Shown here in pieces: positions 9,195 through 18,751 of a stretch of 64,000 nucleotides of DNA. The stretch covers positions 124,001 to 188,000 of the forward strand of contig NZ_FRCF01000003.1 of NCBI RefSeq assembly GCF_900142805.1, in the 5' to 3' direction. The notes under the pieces were generated by a model. That model was not told the origin of the DNA. It searched no databases and saw only the letters and a list, made by a program, of their open reading frames with translations. The DNA is from Lacicoccus alkaliphilus DSM 16010. Lineage in GTDB: Bacteria; Bacillota; Bacilli; Staphylococcales; Salinicoccaceae. The position numbers and the translations under genes are program-made. Each line of letters starts with the position of its first letter. Position 1 is the first letter of the stretch.

Positions 9195-9716
9195 CTACTC
9201 CTCAATATATAATTGCATGATCAGATCGGTCTGCCGGTCATCCCCCATCCAAAAATCATGTGAAGAGACATGGCTGAATCCCAGGCGTTCATAGAAGCGG
9301 ATGGCTTTGGTGTTCTTCTCCCATACACCCAGCCAGATAGAAGTCTTATCCATTGACCTTGCCACTTCCAGCGCATGCAGGTACAGTGCTTTTCCAAGGC
9401 CTTTGCCCTGAAATTCCCTGAGGAGATAGATGCGCTCCATTTCCAGGGCGTCTTCTCCCATATCCTCGGTCTGTGCCTCTGCGACGTTCAGTTTCAAATA
9501 GCCTGCCGGCTCAGAGGCGTAATATATAAAATAAAAAAATGAGCCCTCATCATTCAATTCAGCAATCATTTTGACATCTGTAAATGCTGTATCCAAATAA
9601 GCAGCCATATTTTCAGGCGTGTTTTGCGGACGGAATGTCTCGTCGAATGTCCGGTGGCTCATATGCTGCAGCACTTTCAGGTCGTCAATCGTCACTTCGG
9701 TGATTATTACGGTCAT
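9195..9716 (-). CDS. paiA: PaiA-like GNAT N-acetyltransferase (possible spermidine/spermine acetyltransferase)
   Basis: This 173-residue GNAT acetyltransferase has the acetyl-CoA pyrophosphate-binding loop FQGKGLGKALY at about residues 100-110 and the C-terminal WEKNTKAIRFYERLGF motif. Together with the adjacent paiB it resembles the Bacillus pai operon, in which PaiA acetylates polyamines. The substrate here is inferred from that pairing. The two genes form a short operon; paiA is first. Confidence 0.85.
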   Translation of the reverse strand: MTVIITEVTIDDLKVLQHMSHRTFDETFRPQNTPENMAAYLDTAFTDVKMIAELNDEGSFFYFIYYASEPAGYLKLNVAEAQTEDMGEDALEMERIYLLREFQGKGLGKALYLHALEVARSMDKTSIWLGVWEKNTKAIRFYERLGFSHVSSHDFWMGDDRQTDLIMQLYIEE

Positions 9717-9732
9717 TTTGATGCACCTGTCG

Positions 9733-10218
9733 TCATTCCACAGCCTCTTTTGGCCGCGGGTTCTCTTTGGGGTGGATATAATGATAGTCTTCGATATTTT
9801 CAGCTTCTATCGTTCTCTCCGTCACCTCGAAAGGCTCGTAATAATTCATTTCGCTGATTTCTATGGCATCTTCATCAACAGCAGTGACATAGGCGACATG
9901 GCCGATCTCCCCTCTTGAAGTCTGCAGGATTGAACCCTCCTGCGGTGTCCGGTTCACTGTGTAGCCGTCGGCTGCCGCACGCTCGGCCCAATGTTCGGCG
10001 TCGCCCCATCTTCTTTCAATCATATTCAGGTCGTTTTTCACCAGCTCGAACACGTGGTGGGTGCACTCACCTTCGTCATATGTGTTGTTTGCCATCGGGT
10101 CCGGGAGGACAATATATTTTATATCTTCAATCAGTCCGTCTTCCGACTGTAAATCTGCATAATACAGGCCGCCACCGATCATCAGGATTACAATCAATGT
10201 GGTAATTAATCTCTTCAT
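9733..10218 (-). CDS. CHAP-domain peptidoglycan hydrolase, membrane-anchored or secreted
   Basis: This 161-residue protein has an N-terminal hydrophobic segment (residues 4-20) that is a signal or anchor, followed by a CHAP amidase/endopeptidase domain. The catalytic Cys52 sits in GECTHHV, His107 in GHVAYV and a polar third residue in SEMNY (about 123-125), the canonical order for CHAP hydrolases such as staphylococcal SsaA. There is no cell-wall-binding repeat, so it may act close to the membrane. It lies 17 bases downstream of the paiA start on the same strand; readthrough from this gene into paiAB is possible. Confidence 0.8.
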   Translation of the reverse strand: MKRLITTLIVILMIGGGLYYADLQSEDGLIEDIKYIVLPDPMANNTYDEGECTHHVFELVKNDLNMIERRWGDAEHWAERAAADGYTVNRTPQEGSILQTSRGEIGHVAYVTAVDEDAIEISEMNYYEPFEVTERTIEAENIEDYHYIHPKENPRPKEAVE

Positions 10219-10299
10219 ATTTCACCCGTTCATTCAATATTATAATGTTTATAACATATCCGGGAGATGATTGCCATTCTCCGGTCCGGCCGGAGTATA

Positions 10300-10335
10300 A
10301 AAATAAGCTGCAACCTGCGGACTGCAGCTTATTTT
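10300..10335 (-). terminator. Terminator of the sugar ABC operon
   Basis: The arms at 10302-10312 and 10323-10333 (AATAAGCTGCA and its complement) form an 11-bp stem with flanking A/T tracts. It lies immediately after the permease stop codon. Confidence 0.8.
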
Positions 10336-11171
10336 TCTTCCGTCTGTCCGAGTATGTTGGATCCTGAAATGAAGTACTTCTGGAACAAGAAGAAAAGTAC
10401 GATGACAGGGAATAAAACCATCAGGGATCCGGCCATCAGATAATGCCACTGCGTCGAGCTCTGCTCTTTGAACACCTGCAGACCCAGCTGCAGCGTATAA
10501 AGCGACTCGTCGTTCAAGTATAAAAGCGGTCCAAGGAAGTCATTCCACACGCCGTTGAACGAGAATATAGCCACTGTGAACAATGCCGGCTTGACCATCG
10601 GCAATGCAATTTTGAAGAATATATAGAAGTGGTTTGCACCTTCCATCTTGGCGGCTTCAATCATGCTGTTCGGCACGCCCTTGAAAAACTGCCGCAGCAA
10701 AAAGATATTGAAAGCACTGCCGAGAAACGCGGGCAGAACCAAAGGATAGTAGGTGTTCACCAGACCGAGGTTGGCAAAAATCACGTACTGTGGAATCAAT
10801 GTGATGAAGCCCGGAAGCATCATGGTGGAAAGGACCACTATGAATAGCACCTCACGGCCCTTGAACTGTATTTTGGCAAAGCCGTAAGCGATGAAGGCAT
10901 TCACGAACACATTGCCGAGCACGACGAAAATGGTGATCATCGAAGTGTTCACAAAATAGGTGAAGAACGGCACGATTTCAAAGACTGCCGCATAGTTTGA
11001 AAACTGTATGTCTTCAGGGATGAAATTGAAGCCGCCCCGGTAAATTTCCTCCAAAGATTTCAAAGAGATTGAAACCATCCAGAAGAGCGGTGCAATCATG
11101 AAAATACTGCCGATGATCAGAAGGATAAGATTGAAGGATTTCCAAAATTTCATTTTCCTGGTGTTATACAT
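10329..11171 (-). CDS. Carbohydrate ABC transporter permease (MalG/UgpE type)
   Basis: This 280-residue inner-membrane permease has six predicted membrane segments and the EAA loop EAAKMEGANHFYIFFKIALP (about residues 185-204) that contacts the ATPase. It is the second permease of a carbohydrate importer. The start lies two bases from the end of the preceding permease gene, so the two are co-translated. The imported sugar is not identifiable from sequence. Confidence 0.9.
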   Translation of the reverse strand: MYNTRKMKFWKSFNLILLIIGSIFMIAPLFWMVSISLKSLEEIYRGGFNFIPEDIQFSNYAAVFEIVPFFTYFVNTSMITIFVVLGNVFVNAFIAYGFAKIQFKGREVLFIVVLSTMMLPGFITLIPQYVIFANLGLVNTYYPLVLPAFLGSAFNIFLLRQFFKGVPNSMIEAAKMEGANHFYIFFKIALPMVKPALFTVAIFSFNGVWNDFLGPLLYLNDESLYTLQLGLQVFKEQSSTQWHYLMAGSLMVLFPVIVLFFLFQKYFISGSNILGQTEEK

Positions 11172-11173
11172 GA

Positions 11174-12061
11174 TCAGTCCCCCTCATAGTGGACCCACCT
11201 CTTGGACAACTTGAAGTTAACCAGAGTGAGAAGCAGGACAATGATGAACAGTATCCATGACATCGCCATGGCATAACCCATATCAAAGAGATTGAACGCC
11301 CTGATCCACATATATAAGTTAAAGAACAGCAATGAGTTTTCCGGTGCACCTGCATTATCCGCACTCATCACATAGGCTTCCTGGAAAATCTGGAAGGAGC
11401 CGATTGTGCTTGTAATGACATCAAAGAAAATGATCGGGGAAACCATTGGTAATGTAATTTTGAAAAACATCTGCACATTTGTGGCACCGTCTATCCTTGC
11501 CGCTTCATAAAAAGTTTTTGGTATGCCCTGCATGGCAGCAAGGTATAATAGCATGGCGCCGCCGGCACTCCACAGTTTCATGAAGATCAGCGAAGGCTTT
11601 GCCCAGTCGGGATCGAACAGCCAGTTCGGACCATTTATGCCGAATAAGGCGAGGAACTGGTTGATGAGCCCCGTCGAAGGATCCAGAAGCTGCATCCACA
11701 GAAGGTAAACCCCCACACCTGAAAGGATTGCCGGAAGATAGTAGATCGTCCTGAAAATCCTCATCCCCGGAATATCCTGGTTCATCATCGTCGAAATCAG
11801 GATGGCGAGGATGGTCGTCAGCGGCACCGAGAATATTACAAAGTAAAAAGTGTTGTACAGTGAGACCCAAAACAGATTATCATTTGTAAAGAGTTCCTGG
11901 TAGTTGTCGAAACCGACGAAATCCATCCGGGACACGACGTTGTAATTGGTAAAGCTGCCGTATAGCGAGAAAAGAAGCGGCCCCAGAGTGAGCGCCAGGA
12001 ACCCGATTATCCAGGGTGAGATGAATATATACCCGAACAAATTCTCCTTCTTCTTATTCAT
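11174..12061 (-). CDS. Carbohydrate ABC transporter permease (MalF/UgpA type)
   Basis: This 295-residue permease has about six membrane segments and the EAA loop EAARIDGATNVQMFFKITLP. It pairs with the MalG-type permease downstream and the solute-binding lipoprotein upstream. Spacing to both neighbours is under ten bases, so the three genes form one operon. No ATP-binding subunit is encoded nearby; a shared MsmX-type ATPase elsewhere in the genome is the usual solution in Firmicutes (inference). Confidence 0.9.
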   Translation of the reverse strand: MNKKKENLFGYIFISPWIIGFLALTLGPLLFSLYGSFTNYNVVSRMDFVGFDNYQELFTNDNLFWVSLYNTFYFVIFSVPLTTILAILISTMMNQDIPGMRIFRTIYYLPAILSGVGVYLLWMQLLDPSTGLINQFLALFGINGPNWLFDPDWAKPSLIFMKLWSAGGAMLLYLAAMQGIPKTFYEAARIDGATNVQMFFKITLPMVSPIIFFDVITSTIGSFQIFQEAYVMSADNAGAPENSLLFFNLYMWIRAFNLFDMGYAMAMSWILFIIVLLLTLVNFKLSKRWVHYEGD

Positions 12062-12069
12062 GTGATCGC

Positions 12070-13401
12070 CTACCTGTTATCTTCAACCAGCTGCTCCAGC
12101 TCCGACTGGGCTTGTTCCAACCCGCTTTCCACATCAGTGTTGCCGCTCACTATGGATTCAAAGATTGGATTGACCGTTCCTGCGTAATCCGGCGCGATGA
12201 CAGGCTGCGGCGTCAGCAGTGTCTCATCCATGTTCTCGATCATCTGAGTGTAGACTTCCTGTCCGGAGTCATCGAACTCCCCGCTCCCGGCAGCGCTGAC
12301 ACCCGCTTCTTCATGCGCGACCAGGTCGAAGTTCTGTTCAGCCCAGTACAACTGCGCCTCATGGCTGGTCAGGTATTCAATGAATTGATAAGATGCTTCA
12401 GGATTGCTGGCGCCCATAGGGACTTCCGCCACAAATCCCCCGCCCCATGAAGTGTTTCCATTTCCGGGCACACGCTCAGGCAGTGGTGCAACTCCAAAAT
12501 TCAAGTCCTCTGCGAAGTCACGCAGCTGGACGTAATAGTTTGCATTCTGCACCATCATCGGCACATCTCCCGACATGAACGGATCCTGCTGTGCATTTTC
12601 AAATTGGGAGTTGACGCTTGTAATCCTGTTTTGGCCGTACTTATCCTGTGAGTCAAGGATCCAGTTGAAAGTTTCGTGTACAGGTTCCGTATCAATCAAC
12701 ACTTCACCGTCATCCTGCAAGTAGTTTTCACCCAATGCGTTCAGCACCCATATATCGGTCCCTGCACCGATCAGGGGATAAAAACCGATACGCTCGTATG
12801 TGCCTTCTTCTTCAATATCGAGTTGTGCGGCATACTCATCCAGTTCTTCCCACGTTTCAGGCGGCTGTTCGGGATCAAGTCCGACTTCTTCAAATAAATC
12901 TTTATTATAGAATAAAATCTGTGTATCAGTGTTGAAAGGCAAAGCGTAAATTTCGTCTTCATGAATCGCTGCATCCATCATCTGATCATAAAAGCGGCCG
13001 GAAACTTCGTCTTGGACAAATTCAGTGATGGGTTCGATCTGACCTTCCTCGGCACGCAGCTTGACCGTCATGATGTCATTAATGATGACATCAGGCGGGT
13101 CGCCTGCGGCGATTGCGGCCAGGTTTTTTGTCCATATGTCTCCCCACGGGGTGTAGGTGTGCCGGACTTCAATCTCATCCTGCGATGTATTGAAGTCTTC
13201 GATGATCTGATCAATGACCGGTCTGCGCTGTTCCGATCCCCAGAAAGTCCAAAAATCCAAAACGATTGTTTCCTCCTGCGCTGTTCCATCTTCAGGATCA
13301 CCGGTACCGCCCGAGGATGTATCACCATCGCCCAAGCTGAATCCGCCGCAAGCTCCTAATATAATAGTGCTCAAAAATATTAGAAAGAAAACCTTCCTCA
13401 T
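12070..13401 (-). CDS. Carbohydrate ABC transporter solute-binding lipoprotein
   Basis: This 443-residue extracellular binding protein has a lipoprotein signal peptide with lipobox LGAC (Cys18), a Gly/Ser/Asp-rich linker and a family 1 sugar-binding domain. It is the first gene of the three-gene importer. The start ATG has AAGGGG upstream. The sequence is acidic throughout. Substrate specificity cannot be read from the sequence; the closest general families are oligosaccharide and glycerol-3-phosphate binding proteins. Confidence 0.9.
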   Translation of the reverse strand: MRKVFFLIFLSTIILGACGGFSLGDGDTSSGGTGDPEDGTAQEETIVLDFWTFWGSEQRRPVIDQIIEDFNTSQDEIEVRHTYTPWGDIWTKNLAAIAAGDPPDVIINDIMTVKLRAEEGQIEPITEFVQDEVSGRFYDQMMDAAIHEDEIYALPFNTDTQILFYNKDLFEEVGLDPEQPPETWEELDEYAAQLDIEEEGTYERIGFYPLIGAGTDIWVLNALGENYLQDDGEVLIDTEPVHETFNWILDSQDKYGQNRITSVNSQFENAQQDPFMSGDVPMMVQNANYYVQLRDFAEDLNFGVAPLPERVPGNGNTSWGGGFVAEVPMGASNPEASYQFIEYLTSHEAQLYWAEQNFDLVAHEEAGVSAAGSGEFDDSGQEVYTQMIENMDETLLTPQPVIAPDYAGTVNPIFESIVSGNTDVESGLEQAQSELEQLVEDNR

Positions 13402-13530
13402 AATTTGTTCAGCCCCTTTTTTTACATGTGATTTAAATATAAAAAATGCACTTTAATTGTAGCACAGCTTCTATTGCTTCTCTATGATATAAATAGAAAA
13501 TTCTCAACATTCTCTGAATTGGTAAATAAA

Positions 13531-13556
13531 AACCGGCCACTGCAGAGTGGCCGGTT
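13531..13556 (-). terminator. Terminator after the DUF4256 gene
   Basis: The 11-bp stem AACCGGCCACT (13531-13541) pairs with 13546-13556 and is followed on the minus strand by a TTTTTATTT tract. Confidence 0.85.
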
Positions 13557-13574
13557 AAAGCGGCATGTGATGCA

Positions 13575-14129
13575 TCAAACTTTTAACTTTCCCCTGAACC
13601 CGCGGGAGGAATAATATGAGTCGGCGCCATTGTGATAGGTGAAGGTGGTTTCATAACGGTGATCACAGAATAAGGCACCGCCGAGACTTCTGATCTTATC
13701 AGGTGTGGCTATCCACGAAGAAGTCTTCAAGTCAAAAGATTCCAATGTCTGTAAATGTCTATAATCGCTTTCCGTCAGAATTTCAATGCCCATCTTTTCC
13801 GCAACAGCTGTTGCGGCACCTTTGGGTTTATGTTTCTTTCTGGCTTCAAGTGCCGGCTGATCGTAGCATATGCTCCGCCTGCCCTTAGGACTCTCCTTTG
13901 AGCAGTCCGTGAAGATGAAGGCCTCCCCTTCCCGTCCGGTCACATCTGGCTCTCCGCCGCTCTGCTCCATCTCATTCAAAGACCATAACTTCCCCGGTTT
14001 TCCGGTCAGTCGGGCCTTGACTTCCTGCCATCCGATGTCTTCGTGCCTGTGGTCATTTCCCGAAAATCGTTTCTCAAGCGTTTCAAGCAAATGCCTCTCG
14101 GTCTCAGCATCCAAAGCTTTCCCCGTCAT
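13575..14129 (-). CDS. DUF4256 family protein
   Basis: This 184-residue protein belongs to the DUF4256 family, which has no assigned function. It is soluble and charged, has no signal peptide or membrane segment, and includes a conserved-looking ICYDQPALEARKKHKP segment at mid-length and a C-terminal RYETTFTYHNGADSYYSSRGFRG segment. It is monocistronic, flanked by terminators on both sides. I can offer no function. Confidence 0.75.
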   Translation of the reverse strand: MTGKALDAETERHLLETLEKRFSGNDHRHEDIGWQEVKARLTGKPGKLWSLNEMEQSGGEPDVTGREGEAFIFTDCSKESPKGRRSICYDQPALEARKKHKPKGAATAVAEKMGIEILTESDYRHLQTLESFDLKTSSWIATPDKIRSLGGALFCDHRYETTFTYHNGADSYYSSRGFRGKLKV

Positions 14130-14179
14130 GCGCCTGACCCTCCATTCATAAGATTATAATTACATTTTACACTAAAAGA

Positions 14180-14201
14180 CCGGTACATAAAAATGTACCG
14201 G
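14180..14201 (-). terminator. Terminator after the BCCT transporter gene
   Basis: The 9-bp stem CCGGTACAT (14180-14188) pairs with 14193-14201 around an AAAA loop. A TTTT tract follows on the minus strand. Confidence 0.75.
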
Positions 14202-14214
14202 CCTCATGAATATT

Positions 14215-15837
14215 CTATATTCCCGGAGGATCTTCCTTAGCCCTCTCTTTGTATTCTTCAAGTTCTTCTTCGTACTCCTCAGCCGATCCTTTGACATAAT
14301 CTTCATAACGTTGTCTATCCGGGCTGATCGTCAGTCCGAAGTACTTGCGTTCGGTGTTTGCATCTTTGAAGAAGGCGAGGACCATCAGTATGACCACGAT
14401 GCTGAAAGGCAGGGCCGATATGATGGCGGCGGATTGGAGGGCATTCAGGCCCGTCGGACCGCCTGCCAGCAGCAGGACGTATGCAATGGAAGAGAGCGCG
14501 ATGCCCCATACGATTTTTGTTTTCCCTGTCGGTGTCAGCGAGCCGAATGATGTCTGCATGCCAATGACGAACGTCGCCGAATCGGCCGATGTTATGAAGA
14601 AGGACGTCACGAGCAATACGGCTATGAAGGATAAAATCAATCCCATAGGAAGCTGGTCGAATACCGCAAACAACTGGGTTTCGGCAGGCAGTTCAAATAT
14701 TTCAGGCATACCGCTTCCCACCGAGACTCCGGTCATGCCGAACGCACTGAACCATATGATGCCGATGAGGGTCGGGACGAATAATACGGCCATGACGAAC
14801 TCACGGATCGTCCTGCCGCGTGATACACGTGCGATGAATATGCCGACGAACGGACTCCAGCTCATCCACCAGCCCCAGTAATAGATGGTCCATGTACTCA
14901 TCCATTCACTCTTTTGCGGGTTCAAAGGTGCCACATCGAAACTTTGAGTGAGGAAAGTGCCGAGATACTGTCCGGTTCCTGCAGTCATCATATTCAATAT
15001 GAGCATGGTCGGACCTACGATTAAAATGAAAATCATCAGCAGCCCGGCCAGCACCATATTCAAGTTGCTCAAGTACTGGATCCCTTTACTCAGGCCGGAC
15101 CAGGCGCTGATCAGGAACAATACCGTAATCACAGCGATGATCAGACCCTGGACCACGAGGTTGACGGGGAGGCCGAATAAGTAGTTCAGGCCGCCGTTGA
15201 TCTGCATTGCACCGATTCCAAGCGAGACGGCCACACCGATTACAGTGGCGAACACCGCAAGTACATCAACGATGATGCCGAGCGTGCCATCAACACGGTC
15301 TCCGAATAAGGGCCGCAGTACTTTTGAAAGCAGACCCACTTCGCCCTTCCTGAACTGGGAGTATGCAAGCGCCAATGCTACGACACCATACATGGCCCAG
15401 GCATGGAAACCATAATGCAGAAATGTCGAACGCATCGATTCGAGCATCGCTTCACGGGTCTCTGGTTCAGCGCTCGGAGGGGCGGCATAGTGGGCCATCG
15501 GTTCAGATGCCCCGTAGAACACGAGACCGATGCCCATCCCCGCACTGAACAACATGGCGAGCCATGATACCGTCCTGAATTCCGGCTTTTCATCCGGCTT
15601 GCCCAGCTTCAGTTTTCCAATCGGACTGAACAACAGGAACACACAGAAAAAAACGAGTAATGTCGTCAAAATCATGTAATACCAGCCGAAATATTCAGTG
15701 ATCCAACCCGAGAATGCTCCTGCAACTTCACCGAACCTCACCGGAAAGATCGCCCCCATCAGAACGATGGCGGCTATGGCGATGACCCCATATATGAAGA
15801 CTTTTGAAAATTTCTTGCCTGTGTCAGGATTTTCCAT
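14215..15837 (-). CDS. BCCT-family glycine betaine transporter (OpuD-like)
   Basis: This 540-residue carrier is of the betaine/choline/carnitine family, with about twelve membrane segments. The family signature region YYWGWWMSWSPFVGIFIARV lies at about residues 318-337, and the glycine-rich GMGIGLVFYGASEP segment is at about 100-113. It likely uses Na+ to import glycine betaine as an osmoprotectant. The charged C-terminal tail (about residues 490-540) could sense osmotic strength as in BetP, by inference. It is monocistronic. Confidence 0.9.
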   Translation of the reverse strand: MENPDTGKKFSKVFIYGVIAIAAIVLMGAIFPVRFGEVAGAFSGWITEYFGWYYMILTTLLVFFCVFLLFSPIGKLKLGKPDEKPEFRTVSWLAMLFSAGMGIGLVFYGASEPMAHYAAPPSAEPETREAMLESMRSTFLHYGFHAWAMYGVVALALAYSQFRKGEVGLLSKVLRPLFGDRVDGTLGIIVDVLAVFATVIGVAVSLGIGAMQINGGLNYLFGLPVNLVVQGLIIAVITVLFLISAWSGLSKGIQYLSNLNMVLAGLLMIFILIVGPTMLILNMMTAGTGQYLGTFLTQSFDVAPLNPQKSEWMSTWTIYYWGWWMSWSPFVGIFIARVSRGRTIREFVMAVLFVPTLIGIIWFSAFGMTGVSVGSGMPEIFELPAETQLFAVFDQLPMGLILSFIAVLLVTSFFITSADSATFVIGMQTSFGSLTPTGKTKIVWGIALSSIAYVLLLAGGPTGLNALQSAAIISALPFSIVVILMVLAFFKDANTERKYFGLTISPDRQRYEDYVKGSAEEYEEELEEYKERAKEDPPGI

Positions 15838-15991
15838 TGCGTTTCCCCCTCTGGAAATTGATATATCGCAAACAAATCACTTTAAAATTGCACAACGTTA
15901 ATGATGTTAACAATATGCTCCCCGATTTTCAATAACAATTAAGTAATTATTCCCTGTTTGCCGGGATATATTCCATAAAGATGCGACTAAA

Positions 15992-16030
15992 AAGGACGGG
16001 TACCCGCAGTTCCGGGTACCTGTCCCTTTC
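15992..16030 (-). terminator. Terminator after the Crp/Fnr regulator gene
   Basis: A long interrupted stem (AAAGGAC and GGTACCCG arms pairing with CGGGTACC and GTCCCTTT) is followed by a T-tract on the minus strand. Confidence 0.75.
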
Positions 16031-16038
16031 AATGGGCA

Positions 16039-16686
16039 TCATAAGCTGATGATTTCATATGTTTTATTATCTATCCTTTTGAGGGCGCCTTCGGCTTCCA
16101 GCCGCTTGAAGTTGCGGGTCAGCGTCTCAGGCTGCATGCTCAAGTAGGAGGCCAGATCTTTCTTCGGCATTTTCAGCTTCAGCTCCTCCCCTTCTGCATG
16201 CGTCCGAATATATTCTTCCAGCCTTTCAAGACTGCTGAGCAATGATATGTTCGTCGTCAGTGATTCCGACTCATCCAGTCTTTCGGCGAAGCTCTCTATG
16301 ATTTTAATGGCGATGTTCGGATATTTCTGCATCAGCTCGTAGATGTCGTTCCGGCTGATTGTACAGACCTGCGCATCTTCCATGACCTCCGCGTAGGACT
16401 CGTGGATGTTTTCATCGTTGAACAGGGAGATTTCCCCGGTGAAATCAGCATGGCCCAGCACCCTTACAAGCTGTTCTTTGCCTTCCGGGTTCAACCTGTA
16501 GATCCTCACTCTGCCTCTGTGCAGCACAGAGAGGGACTCATTGGTATCTCCCGCCATATAAAGATAGTCACCTTTCTTCAGATGGCTGGTGTTTATTTTA
16601 GCGAATACCTCCACCAATTCATCGTCATCGAGATGAGCGAATATGGGCACTTTGCTTACACATAATTGATGACCCTTTAATTTCAT
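16039..16686 (-). CDS. Crp/Fnr-family transcriptional regulator
   Basis: This 215-residue regulator has an N-terminal cyclic-nucleotide-binding-like beta-barrel (about residues 10-120), a dimer helix and a C-terminal winged helix with recognition helix MQPETLTRNFKRL. The E-x-x-T-R pattern in that helix resembles the FNR determinant that reads TTGAT half-sites. Only one N-terminal cysteine is present (in HQLCVSKVP), so it cannot hold an FNR-type [4Fe-4S] cluster. ATG 16686 is chosen over GTG 16698 because the GGTGGTG site overlaps the latter. It lies next to the metal ATPase gene, whose upstream region has FNR-type palindromes; together they suggest a regulator-target pair. Confidence 0.88.
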   Translation of the reverse strand: MKLKGHQLCVSKVPIFAHLDDDELVEVFAKINTSHLKKGDYLYMAGDTNESLSVLHRGRVRIYRLNPEGKEQLVRVLGHADFTGEISLFNDENIHESYAEVMEDAQVCTISRNDIYELMQKYPNIAIKIIESFAERLDESESLTTNISLLSSLERLEEYIRTHAEGEELKLKMPKKDLASYLSMQPETLTRNFKRLEAEGALKRIDNKTYEIISL

Positions 16687-16803
16687 TGATATCACCACCC
16701 GGTTTTTTTTTTATTGCGATGACTGCTGCCTTGAGTCAATTATATCCAACAGACACGCCGGTTAAAAGGGAATGAAGTCAAGGTCCCCATATGATGAACA
16801 GGA

Positions 16804-16823
16804 AAAGCACCCCGAAGGGTGCT
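16804..16823 (-). terminator. Terminator after the P-type ATPase gene
   Basis: On the minus strand AGCACCC-TTCG-GGGTGCT is followed by TTTT, a compact UUCG-loop terminator. It separates the ATPase gene from the Crp/Fnr gene, which must therefore have its own promoter in 16699-16800. Confidence 0.8.
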
Positions 16824-16855
16824 CTCAAAGAAAGTGATGTGGTATGGATATCCTT

Positions 16856-18751
16856 TTATGCTGTCGCCTCTTTGGCCGTGACTTCTTCTTCGTTGTCCTT
16901 CCTGTTCATCGGCATCAGGCGCATTGCGTTCAGTATGACTGCAAGGACACTTGCCTGGTGGATCAGCATGCCGGAAGCGAGATGGATATAGCCGTAGACT
17001 ACGCCAAGCAGCAGGAGCACTACTGTGAGCAGTGCAATCGCAGTATTCTGCAGCATGACGTTGAAAGTCAACCTCGACATGGTATAGCCGATTGCGAGCT
17101 TGCTGAGCTTCTGACTCATCAGTACGACGTCTGCAGTCTCCATTGCGATATCCGTTCCGCCGTGGCCGATTGCGACACCTACATCACTGAGGGCAAGAGC
17201 CGGAGCGTCATTGATGCCGTCGCCGACCATCATGACCTTACTGTTTTCCGCTTGTTCTTCTTCAATGTATGCCATTTTCTCATCCGGCAGCAATTCTGCG
17301 TGGAACTCATCCAGACCAAGTATATTGGCGACTTTCTCAGCTGCGTAACGGTTGTCCCCCGTCAGCATGACCAGCTTCTTCGCGCCCTTATCCCTTAATG
17401 TTTTCACTGCTTCAAGTGCATCTTCTTTTATCCTGTCCATTATGGAGATCAAGCCGATGACTTCATCATTTTTCGTGATGAAGATCGCTGTCTGCCCCTC
17501 CTTCTGCTCACTGATGTAATTTTCCAGGATGGTGTCGGAGATTTTGATGTTCTGCTCGTCGATCAATTTTTTGTTGCCGATATAGTACTTGTCTGTCCCG
17601 ATTACACCACTCACCCCGCGGGCTTTAATCGCTTCTGGGTCTTCGACTTCGAGGCGGTCACCAAGTTTCCTGTCTTCCGCTTCCTTGATGATGGTGCGTC
17701 CAAGGTGATGCTCACTCACCTGTTCGAGCGATGCCGAGATTGCGAGGACTTCATCTTCGCTCATGTCATTATAGACTGCGACACTCGTCACACTTGGACG
17801 GCCTTCGGTCAATGTGCCTGTCTTATCAAAAATGACCGTATCGATCTTCGCGAACTGGTCGATCGTCTCGCCGCCCTTGACGAGGACACCTTTTTTCGCA
17901 CTGTTTCCGATACCTGCGACGTATGCGACCGGCGCACCGATGATCAGGGCACCCGGACATGCGATGACCAGGAATGTGATTGCAAGATGTATGTTTTGTG
18001 TGATGATACCAACGAGTACAGCCAGGACTACGATGCCCGGGGTGTAGTATTGTGCGAAGCGGTTCAGGAACTTCTCTGTACCACTCTTGCGTTCGGAAGC
18101 TTCTTCCACCATTTCGATGATTTTTGAAAATGTCGTATCTTCCCCGACTTTCACCGCTTCGAGTTCAATATACCCGGTATCGATGACACTGCCGCTGAAG
18201 ACTTCATCTTTCAATGTTTTGTTCTGCAGTACCGATTCACCTGAAATCGCGGATTCGTTGATCTGCGCCGTCCCTTTGATGATTGTACCGTCGACCGGGA
18301 TTTTACCGCCCGGCTGAACGATGACCGTCTCGCCGACTGCCACTTCATCAATATCAACTTCTACTATCTCACCCTCCCGCATGACCCGTGCAGTGTTTGG
18401 TGCCATGTCAAGGAGTGACTGGATGGAACTGCGTGTTTTTGCAAGGGTGCGTTTTTCAAGGAATGCACCGAATAGGAATAAGAATGTGACAATCGCACCT
18501 TCTGTGAATTCCTGTATGAACAGTGCCCCTGCCACTGCGATAGTGATCAATAACTCTATGCTGAAGCTTTTTACCATCAGTGCGCTCCATGCACGATGGA
18601 TGATCGGTCCAATACCAATCAGAGTCGCGAGTACGAATGTGATATCCCGGACGGCTGAGTAGCCTAAAAACATGAAGATCAGGCCGATGATGATCAGTGC
18701 GCCGGATGTGTACATTAATTTGTTCAAATGTTTGTTGAACCATAAAGCCAT
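16856..18751 (-). CDS. Heavy-metal P1B-type ATPase with CPG motif
   Basis: This 631-residue P-type ATPase has the TGES actuator motif (about 169-172), the phosphorylation site DKTGT (Asp309) and the GDGINDAPAL hinge. The membrane metal-site motif is CPG (Cys265-Pro-Gly), not the CPC of ZntA/CopA. The last-helix motif is HQASVLAVILNAMRL, where zinc exporters have an Asp and P1B-4 pumps have HEGxT. No N-terminal metal-binding domain is present. The metal and direction cannot be fixed from sequence; zinc, iron or cobalt export are the leading options. It has a long upstream region with two FNR-type palindromes. Confidence 0.88.
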   Translation of the reverse strand: MALWFNKHLNKLMYTSGALIIIGLIFMFLGYSAVRDITFVLATLIGIGPIIHRAWSALMVKSFSIELLITIAVAGALFIQEFTEGAIVTFLFLFGAFLEKRTLAKTRSSIQSLLDMAPNTARVMREGEIVEVDIDEVAVGETVIVQPGGKIPVDGTIIKGTAQINESAISGESVLQNKTLKDEVFSGSVIDTGYIELEAVKVGEDTTFSKIIEMVEEASERKSGTEKFLNRFAQYYTPGIVVLAVLVGIITQNIHLAITFLVIACPGALIIGAPVAYVAGIGNSAKKGVLVKGGETIDQFAKIDTVIFDKTGTLTEGRPSVTSVAVYNDMSEDEVLAISASLEQVSEHHLGRTIIKEAEDRKLGDRLEVEDPEAIKARGVSGVIGTDKYYIGNKKLIDEQNIKISDTILENYISEQKEGQTAIFITKNDEVIGLISIMDRIKEDALEAVKTLRDKGAKKLVMLTGDNRYAAEKVANILGLDEFHAELLPDEKMAYIEEEQAENSKVMMVGDGINDAPALALSDVGVAIGHGGTDIAMETADVVLMSQKLSKLAIGYTMSRLTFNVMLQNTAIALLTVVLLLLGVVYGYIHLASGMLIHQASVLAVILNAMRLMPMNRKDNEEEVTAKEATA

